Assembly: GCA_031629035.1 (NCBI GenBank)
Contig: JAVLUG010000017.1
Coordinates: forward strand, 59,671-123,670
Source: MVYY01 sp012517575
GTDB taxonomy: Bacteria; Bacteroidota; Bacteroidia; Bacteroidales; Paludibacteraceae
Length of the DNA stretch: 64,000 nucleotides
Direction of reading: 5' to 3'
Shown here: positions 55,434-64,000 of the stretch, piece by piece
Position numbering within the stretch: position 1 is the first letter of the stretch
How the letters are laid out: each line of letters opens with the position of its first letter
Notes under the pieces: model-generated
Told to the model about the DNA's origin: nothing
Seen by the model: the letters and a program-made list of their open reading frames with translations, nothing else
Database searches by the model: none
Position numbers and translations under genes: made by a program

Positions 55434-57367
55434 CTCTTAATCGCACCAGAAGGAATTGAAATTCTCCATATTCTCTATTTTTACACAACATTGAATAACT
55501 CTTAATCGCACCAGAAGGAATTGAAATTTTTCTAACAGTAAATTCACAAGCGTTTACAACCTTCTCTTAATCGCACCAGAAGGAATTGAAATTTCGGAAA
55601 AACAACCGATGACTTTATCGAATGTTACTCTTAATCGCACCAGAAGGAATTGAAATGACTTTAATACACAAATTAAATAGCCGTTTGTGGCTATCTCTTA
55701 ATCGCACCAGAAGGAATTGAAATCATATTGGTTTTTTATGTAATCGTTCAAAATTACACCGCTTCCTCTTAATCGCACCAGAAGGAATTGAAATTGAATT
55801 TGGTAGCATTGCCAGGGGACGTATTCGACATCTCTTAATCGCACCAGAAGGAATTGAAATTTCGCTGCCGTTGCTCCACTCAGGTTTGCTTGTCCTCTCT
55901 TAATCGCACCAGAAGGAATTGAAATAATTAAAAATTTACGTTTATGAAAAAAAAAATCGTTCTCTTAATCGCACCAGAAGGAATTGAAATTTGCGTTTTC
56001 TATGTCTATTTTTTTACGTTCTGTTTCCTCTTAATCGCACCAGAAGGAATTGAAATGGAAGTAGTAAGTACAGCACCCAACGAAAACAATCCCTCTTAAT
56101 CGCACCAGAAGGAATTGAAATCGGCAAGAAGAAAAATGTCTGCAAAAATTATTCCAAACTCTTAATCGCACCAGAAGGAATTGAAATCAGAGAAGAATTG
56201 AACACTATTCGACAAGCGAATTTCTTCTCTTAATCGCACCAGAAGGAATTGAAATAGGGAGTACATTCTCGGGACAATGGCATGATAAGCCTCTCTTAAT
56301 CGCACCAGAAGGAATTGAAATTAATGAAATCCCAATGAACGAAGCCTCGTTGACTTTTTGGCTCTTAATCGCACCAGAAGGAATTGAAATAAGATATTCA
56401 GGTAGAGCTCGACGACGAATTCGACCCTCTTAATCGCACCAGAAGGAATTGAAATCCCTGGACTTTGATGAGATCAAACAGGCTTATGTGGCTCTTAATC
56501 GCACCAGAAGGAATTGAAATATGTGCCTGCCGCGTTTAACCAATTACGCCATTCCCCTGCTCTTAATCGCACCAGAAGGAATTGAAATGACCAAAGTTGA
56601 ACTATTTTCGGGTTGGCTTTACGCCTCTTAATCGCACCAGAAGGAATTGAAATATAACATAATAGAAGAACCAATTGTATTTTATGGAACTCTTAATCGC
56701 ACCAGAAGGAATTGAAATTAGGTAAGACCGGATCGGCAGGAACCTCTACAAGACTCTTAATCGCACCAGAAGGAATTGAAATTAGTCCGGTCGCCCTACC
56801 TGAGTAGGGAGGTACAACTCTTAATCGCACCAGAAGGAATTGAAATCATTATTTTTCCCCACCGGCTTCCAGCTCTCCGGAACTCTTAATCGCACCAGAA
56901 GGAATTGAAATTGGTATTGAGCCTGATACTGGCTTTAACAAGGGCGACCTCTTAATCGCACCAGAAGGAATTGAAATTGCCGATGGTAATCTTTCGTATA
57001 CCGCCCGATTTTCTCTTAATCGCACCAGAAGGAATTGAAATCAATTTCTTGACCAAGTTTTTCGGCATCACCAAAGTCTCTTAATCGCACCAGAAGGAAT
57101 TGAAATGTCTTGATTGATTCTGCTGTCGATTCCGGTAAGGACTCTTAATCGCACCAGAAGGAATTGAAATGTTCTACCCTAACCTATCAGAAAAGCATTT
57201 TTATTTCGCTCTTAATCGCACCAGAAGGAATTGAAATAGGGACATTCGAAGACTCAACCATTAAAGAGTACTTTCTCTTAATCGCACCAGAAGGAATTGA
57301 AATCACCAGTTTGTGAGTTAGCAAATACATCCATTGAACTCTTAATCGCACCAGAAGGAATTGAAAT

Positions 57368-57401
57368 TCTCTAAACAATCTTTAAAAATACGTGCCATAT
57401 T
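57368..57401 (+). repeat. Spacer family E, copy 1
   Basis: Begins TCTCTAAACAATC. The same sequence recurs 4.7 kb later at 62053-62087, one base longer. Confidence 0.93.
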
Positions 57402-59117
57402 CTCTTAATCGCACCAGAAGGAATTGAAATCGAGCTTCGATATGAGGGACGATTGACTTTGCAACTCTTAATCGCACCAGAAGGAATTGAAATTGGAATA
57501 ACAGAACAGACCGTATATATAGCGGCAAAAACTCTTAATCGCACCAGAAGGAATTGAAATTCTTATATTGGTGCTTTTGATGATACGGGGCAAAATCTCT
57601 TAATCGCACCAGAAGGAATTGAAATAATCATAGAGACAGAACACAGGAATGACCCAACTCAAACTCTTAATCGCACCAGAAGGAATTGAAATGCCTTCAA
57701 CTGTTCTGTGTTCCGATCTTTCCCTACACTCTTAATCGCACCAGAAGGAATTGAAATATCCTGAGTTCATTTCCTTTATAGGAAATATCCCACTCTTAAT
57801 CGCACCAGAAGGAATTGAAATTAGTTCTGACGCCATCCCAATATGTTTGCCAATCCTCTCTTAATCGCACCAGAAGGAATTGAAATTATTGTTCCATGCG
57901 GATATTCTTCACGTTCGGGAAGTACTCTTAATCGCACCAGAAGGAATTGAAATTTGCTGAGTGCGGTGCAAGCAATGTTGATGCAATGACTCTCTTAATC
58001 GCACCAGAAGGAATTGAAATGAATGGAGTAAAGAATACCGTATGCGGGAGTGGAACTCTTAATCGCACCAGAAGGAATTGAAATGCTTGTATTTCTTGCG
58101 ATTTTGCCAATCCACGTCCCTCTTAATCGCACCAGAAGGAATTGAAATGTCTTTACGTTTGTGGTCTATGTTTTGATAGGCCTCTCTTAATCGCACCAGA
58201 AGGAATTGAAATAAATATATGGAAAGCAAAAATACTACTCGAGAAAACCTCTTAATCGCACCAGAAGGAATTGAAATGTATTGAGTTCTGGTGCTTCAAG
58301 CCTGCATTTATCTCTCTTAATCGCACCAGAAGGAATTGAAATTTAGTAATTGATAGATGTATGAAAAGTAATTAAGACTCTTAATCGCACCAGAAGGAAT
58401 TGAAATTCACTGAAGATATGAACGACTGACTTCCCTGCTACTCTTAATCGCACCAGAAGGAATTGAAATCCACGATCAGACCCAAGGTCTTTGCAACCCT
58501 ATGACTCTTAATCGCACCAGAAGGAATTGAAATTTCAATGTGAGTAGTTTTTTATAATTTTCTTCTGTCTCTTAATCGCACCAGAAGGAATTGAAATTTT
58601 ATTTTCTCTTGTACTTTTTCCATGATATTTATTTCTCTTAATCGCACCAGAAGGAATTGAAATGTCCAATGAAAATCCAATATAAACAACCAATATTATC
58701 TCTTAATCGCACCAGAAGGAATTGAAATTGAACTTAGGCAGGTAACAAAGAATACATCGGCCTACTCTTAATCGCACCAGAAGGAATTGAAATATTGTAT
58801 GTTAGTATTATTTTGATCAATCTTTTTTACTCTTAATCGCACCAGAAGGAATTGAAATTTGGGACGTATATATCCATATGCAGCATAGAAAAGCACTCTT
58901 AATCGCACCAGAAGGAATTGAAATTTGGCTTCCTTTTTAAACTCGCAAAAATCGAAATCCTCTTAATCGCACCAGAAGGAATTGAAATTTGTTGTAGTTA
59001 TTTTAAAGATTAAACATCACGATCTCTTAATCGCACCAGAAGGAATTGAAATGGCATGAGAACCGGATCAGGTTCCATGCCGAAAGCTCTCTTAATCGCA
59101 CCAGAAGGAATTGAAAT

Positions 59118-59284
59118 TAATAATATTCCCATTTTTCAATTTCAGAATTCAACTCTTAATCGCACCAGAAGGAATTGAAATATCTCTATGGGTACTGAGT
59201 TCTATATCTTCTCAATCGCTCTTAATCGCACCAGAAGGAATTGAAATTAATAATATTCCCATTTTTCAATTTCAGAATTCAACT
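59118..59284 (+). repeat. Spacer family C: two copies, one spacer apart
   Basis: Spacers 59118-59152 and 59248-59284 share the same 35 bases (start TAATAATATTCCC); the second extends two bases further. Confidence 0.95.
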
Positions 59285-59777
59285 CTCTTAATCGCACCAG
59301 AAGGAATTGAAATTTTATTTTTAAAGGACACTTTTAGATTGAATTTACCCTCTTAATCGCACCAGAAGGAATTGAAATAACTTTCCTTCTTCAGACTTGC
59401 TCATTAGTTTCTGCCTCTTAATCGCACCAGAAGGAATTGAAATCAGTAAAATAACCTGTGCAAAATGTGGAGAAAATTATTCTCTTAATCGCACCAGAAG
59501 GAATTGAAATTCCAAATCATAAAAAAATAGTTTATAGCTGCTATTTCTCTTAATCGCACCAGAAGGAATTGAAATTATTGATGAGGTTGGTCCCTATGTC
59601 CTTGCCCTTGATACTCTTAATCGCACCAGAAGGAATTGAAATGGATTAGGGAAAAATATCCATTTCTCAAATCACCCGATTCTCTTAATCGCACCAGAAG
59701 GAATTGAAATCTGAATAACCGGCCTTGACCAATCGATCTATTTTCCTTCTCTTAATCGCACCAGAAGGAATTGAAAT

Positions 59778-59940
59778 GGCAATTTGTCCTTTACAGGGCA
59801 ATTGCCTCTATACTCTTAATCGCACCAGAAGGAATTGAAATGAGCTGGGAGTATGTTTGTAATAAAATTTACGTAACTCTTAATCGCACCAGAAGGAATT
59901 GAAATGGCAATTTGTCCTTTACAGGGCAATTGCCTCTATA
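59778..59940 (+). repeat. Spacer family D: two identical copies, one spacer apart
   Basis: Spacers 59778-59812 and 59906-59940 are identical (start GGCAATTTGTCC, end TTGCCTCTATA). The spacer itself can fold, since GGCAATT near the start pairs with AATTGCC near the end. Confidence 0.95.
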
Positions 59941-62052
59941 CTCTTAATCGCACCAGAAGGAATTGAAATTCCAATACCGTATTGAGGTGATCACTCCGGT
60001 TGAACTCTTAATCGCACCAGAAGGAATTGAAATTTCGGAATAAAGAAGTCGAGGCCTGCTGACTGAGCACTCTTAATCGCACCAGAAGGAATTGAAATAC
60101 ATCTGATCCATATTTCTCTGGATAGTTGAAGATCTCTTAATCGCACCAGAAGGAATTGAAATGCGGTCAATGCTGCTTCCCTCACAACTAAATTACTTCT
60201 CTTAATCGCACCAGAAGGAATTGAAATAAGTGAATATCATACTCAGGCAATAACTCAGAATACTCTTAATCGCACCAGAAGGAATTGAAATGGATCGGCA
60301 AGATCCCATAAGTCTTCCCTGCAGAAGCTCTTAATCGCACCAGAAGGAATTGAAATTTGATAAGTGCCATTTTGTTTTTCAGCTATGCCCTGGCTCTTAA
60401 TCGCACCAGAAGGAATTGAAATTTCCAGATTGGCTTTCCTGCTTGGACCAAACAGAACTCTTAATCGCACCAGAAGGAATTGAAATACCCAAACAAGTTG
60501 TACATTCTGATCCAAATGGTTCTCTTAATCGCACCAGAAGGAATTGAAATTATTCACCTACTCTGATACGTTCTTCGTACCATGAGCTCTTAATCGCACC
60601 AGAAGGAATTGAAATTTCAATCCCCATTTGATAGCTCTCAGTGCTATTTCCTCTTAATCGCACCAGAAGGAATTGAAATCTGTGGTTGGGGCTCTCCTGT
60701 TATTTTCTTCTGGCTCTTAATCGCACCAGAAGGAATTGAAATTATATAAGCCGATTGATCGCCGTCAGGGTTGACACAGCTCTTAATCGCACCAGAAGGA
60801 ATTGAAATTACTCTTTAATTTTAATGATTTGTTTGTTTAATGAACTCTTAATCGCACCAGAAGGAATTGAAATGATTAAACAATTCAAAAATTGCTGCTT
60901 TCCCGAGTCTCTTAATCGCACCAGAAGGAATTGAAATAGCTCCAACCCGTGGCTCTTGAAAACAGTTTGCTTTCTCTTAATCGCACCAGAAGGAATTGAA
61001 ATATACGAGTGTTGACTATGCTATGCAGGCTGTCAATACATCTCTTAATCGCACCAGAAGGAATTGAAATTATTGAATTGTTCTGCTATCTGTAAAAGCA
61101 GGTCATCTCTTAATCGCACCAGAAGGAATTGAAATAACTTATTAAATGTTCACACCAAATGAAAAAGCTAACTCTTAATCGCACCAGAAGGAATTGAAAT
61201 AGATTTGAAAGCTGAGGAGACAGAGGAGACTTCTTAATGCTCTTAATCGCACCAGAAGGAATTGAAATCCCTGAATTTTGAATCGGTGAACTGGTAGTTC
61301 ATTGACTCTTAATCGCACCAGAAGGAATTGAAATACCAATGGAGCGTTGATGTAACCTCACAATGGAAAGACTCTTAATCGCACCAGAAGGAATTGAAAT
61401 GACTTTTACATGGAACCACTGCTGCATATTTACAATCGCTCTTAATCGCACCAGAAGGAATTGAAATCCCGAAGAAATGGTGGAACTATTCAGAAATGCC
61501 GGCTCTTAATCGCACCAGAAGGAATTGAAATATACAAAATTTCCGCTATTTGCAATTGTAGAAGCATCTCTTAATCGCACCAGAAGGAATTGAAATTTCT
61601 CTATTTCACGGATCCGGATCTCAAAATGGAGCTCTTAATCGCACCAGAAGGAATTGAAATTGCTTTTCCTTGGCCGCCTGAGCTTGTTTCTGTGCTCTTA
61701 ATCGCACCAGAAGGAATTGAAATTCTCCGGTCAATACGATCCTTTCCGGAACAATGCTCATCTCTTAATCGCACCAGAAGGAATTGAAATTCCCGGAAGA
61801 AAGAAGAAAGGTCTTCGCCACGATCCTCTTAATCGCACCAGAAGGAATTGAAATTTGTTTCTCCTGATCCATGGGCTTAATTCCACCCGACTCTTAATCG
61901 CACCAGAAGGAATTGAAATTTCAGATTTAAGATCAGACGTTGCAGAGGTCATAGATCTCTTAATCGCACCAGAAGGAATTGAAATGAGCATAACCTTTCG
62001 GAACCTTTACGTGGATTCCGGATCTCTTAATCGCACCAGAAGGAATTGAAAT

Positions 62053-62087
62053 TCTCTAAACAATCTTTAAAAATACGTGCCATATTA
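62053..62087 (+). repeat. Spacer family E, copy 2
   Basis: Same 34 bases as 57368-57401 plus one extra 3' base (A). Confidence 0.93.
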
Positions 62088-63850
62088 CTCTTAATCGCAC
62101 CAGAAGGAATTGAAATTTATAGTACAATTGTTTCTTCCCGAGAGGGTCAGTCTCTTAATCGCACCAGAAGGAATTGAAATTTTTGATTTTGTTTTTGGTG
62201 ATTACAGTTTTTAACTCTTAATCGCACCAGAAGGAATTGAAATTATTAATAATTTGAATTTAGTCTAAATAGATTGACCTGCTCTTAATCGCACCAGAAG
62301 GAATTGAAATTCAACAGGAACGGCGAAATCACTGGGAATTGAGATCTCTTAATCGCACCAGAAGGAATTGAAATACATATAGAGCATATTCAGCTCCGGC
62401 TACCATTACTGCCTCTTAATCGCACCAGAAGGAATTGAAATCTTGATAATGTATTCGGTATTTACAGGGTTTTGTTGTCTCTTAATCGCACCAGAAGGAA
62501 TTGAAATCACAAGATTTAATTGATCCGAATGCCGATTTTTTCACCTCTTAATCGCACCAGAAGGAATTGAAATTTTCCGATCTAAACTCGACAAGCGACA
62601 TAAACGGTACAACTCTTAATCGCACCAGAAGGAATTGAAATCACCTACGGCGGGCTTTCTTTTTGTCATAAATTCTTCTCTTAATCGCACCAGAAGGAAT
62701 TGAAATGTTTTTGAATGGCTAATTTGATACGTGCGACCTTTTCCTCTTAATCGCACCAGAAGGAATTGAAATTTTCAAATAATGATACGGCTAACAAGGA
62801 GGTAAATAAACTCTTAATCGCACCAGAAGGAATTGAAATGACTCTGGGCGTGGACGTGAGGGTTTTTACTACGCCCTCTTAATCGCACCAGAAGGAATTG
62901 AAATAATATTCCCATCTTGTTGAGTATCTCCTTGAAATCGACTCTTAATCGCACCAGAAGGAATTGAAATAAATAAAGCTGTACATTTGAGTATTGAAAT
63001 AATAACTCTTAATCGCACCAGAAGGAATTGAAATGTTTGTGAGATAAGAATAGGTATCATTTCGCACCTACTCTTAATCGCACCAGAAGGAATTGAAATA
63101 ACGTGGGTCTGCGCTTTCTGCAATGACTTTTTTGGAATCTCTTAATCGCACCAGAAGGAATTGAAATACTGTAACGATCCTTTTCTCTTGTACTGTATAT
63201 CCCTCTTAATCGCACCAGAAGGAATTGAAATGTCCTATTCCTTGAAGTTCTTTTGTTGATTTGTCACTCTTAATCGCACCAGAAGGAATTGAAATGGGGC
63301 ATAGAGAAAGGGAAGAAGAAAAAAGCGGGGCTCTTAATCGCACCAGAAGGAATTGAAATATCTTTATGTTTGCATTATAAGTTTTACAAATTTTCTCTTA
63401 ATCGCACCAGAAGGAATTGAAATGTATTATGGACAAAAAAGAACAGGCTGCTACAAACTCTTAATCGCACCAGAAGGAATTGAAATCCACTGGTGGGCGG
63501 GGCTGAGAACGGGCGGGGAAGCCTCTTAATCGCACCAGAAGGAATTGAAATAAAAAAGTAACAAAAAAGACGCTTTAAAAAAACTTCGCTCTTAATCGCA
63601 CCAGAAGGAATTGAAATTAGGGAGCTGATAAGAATCGCATCAGAGATTCAAAGTCTCTTAATCGCACCAGAAGGAATTGAAATACTTAAAACCTTGCGGA
63701 GTAAGGGCAAACCGTATAAACTCTTAATCGCACCAGAAGGAATTGAAATTATTGAAAAATGTTTCTCTTTCTGCTGATGGTTCACTCTTAATCGCACCAG
63801 AAGGAATTGAAATTAATATCCATATATCCCTTGAGATCCTCCATAATAGT

Positions 63851-63879
63851 CTTTTAATCGCACCAGTAGGAATTCCTGA
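63851..63879 (+). repeat. Degenerate terminal CRISPR repeat
   Basis: CTTTTAATCGCACCAGTAGG then AATTCCTGA. It differs from the consensus at positions 3 and 17 and in the last five bases, as expected for the oldest, leader-distal end. Confidence 0.9.
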
Positions 63880-64000
63880 CTTCGACAATGCGTCACCCTA
63901 AAAATTTTCCCAAAATTTTTTGTCAAAAAGAGGTTCGATTAATTTGTGCTTTGGAGTTATGAACATTGTTCTGGTTATAATTTCTCCACTCTTTGGCAAT
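63880..64000. other. Sequence beyond the array; possible 3' end of a minus-strand gene
   Basis: No repeat is present. On the minus strand a frame enters from the right edge and runs 25 codons to TGA at 63923-63925 (starts IAKEWRNYNQNN, ends INRTSF). It may be the C-terminus of a gene lying mostly outside the window, but a chance frame of this length is quite possible. Confidence 0.2.

Larger units (their letters stand above)
51203..63879 (+). CRISPR. Type I-B CRISPR array, about 195 repeats and 194 spacers
   Basis: A 29-bp repeat that starts CTCTTAATCGCACC and ends GGAATTGAAAT (first copy 51203-51231). A hand count gives about 194 uniform copies plus a degenerate last one. Spacers are roughly 34-40 bp and the mean period is about 65 bp. 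The 3' end ATTGAAAT is the usual Cas6 handle for this repeat class and agrees with transcription from the cas2 side. I noticed no internal repeat variants. Many apparent ORFs in this region, with recurring LLIAPEGIE or ISIPSGAIKS, are only translated repeats. Several spacers are duplicated or related, listed separately. Confidence 0.98.

Noticed and set aside
51403..63123. Many ORFs of 60-100 codons on both strands with recurring LLIAPEGIE, ISIPSGAIKS or FQFLLVRLR
   Set aside because: These are translations of the CRISPR repeat in different frames. They have no start context and cross repeats and spacers alike.
63880..64000. A second CRISPR array or a continuing array past 63879
   Set aside because: No repeat-like sequence follows the degenerate last copy.

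Overview
The window looks like chromosomal DNA of a Bacteroidota bacterium, most likely order Bacteroidales. The reasons are a type IX secretion sorting domain, a GldG homologue, a fused SecDF, the purH-mreBCD-mrdA-rodA cluster, NspC-type polyamine synthesis, and promoters of the Bacteroidetes form (TTTG, about 20 bases, TAnnTTTG). A species cannot be named from the sequence alone.

Layout. 1-969 (-) is the 5' part of a SIR2-domain gene cut by the left edge, probably a phage-defence NADase. 1256-7774 (-) holds a TonB-type outer-membrane protein, a divergent tryptophanase-family lyase, a YccF membrane protein and carboxynorspermidine decarboxylase. 8006-11089 (-) is SecDF. An initiator tRNA (11352-11423) starts a rightward block: a T9SS-exported protein, an M3 peptidase, a lipoprotein pullulanase, an OPT transporter and Ffh. 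It ends in a 42-bp perfect palindrome. 20681-29649 (-) holds a SIMPL protein, a secreted metallo-beta-lactamase-fold protein and the cell-shape cluster rodA, mrdA, mreD, mreC, mreB behind purH. 29912-37732 holds a cation efflux protein, tRNA-Arg, RNase R, a lipid kinase, GldG and a type II NADH dehydrogenase. 38278-41948 is a small electron-transfer unit: ETF-quinone oxidoreductase followed by an electron transfer flavoprotein whose beta and alpha subunits are one polypeptide.

The right third (42169 to about 63879) is a complete type I-B CRISPR-Cas locus: promoter, cas6, cas8b (Cst1-like), cas7, cas5, cas3, cas4, a four-helix-bundle gene, cas1, cas2, leader, and one very large array. By hand count the array has about 195 copies of a 29-bp repeat (the last one degenerate) and about 194 spacers of roughly 34-40 bp. 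cas6 makes the crRNAs, cas8b/7/5 form Cascade, cas3 cuts the target, and cas4/1/2 add spacers at the leader end next to cas2.

The most unusual points are: a four-helix-bundle gene set between cas4 and cas1 and flanked by GATA-rich inverted repeats; at least six spacers taken from the same protospacer or its variants, with the same start but different ends; further duplicated and mutually overlapping spacers, several carrying hairpins; an inverted repeat bracketing the predicted leader promoter; a tryptophanase homologue with altered active-site residues; and the fused ETF with its own quinone oxidoreductase.
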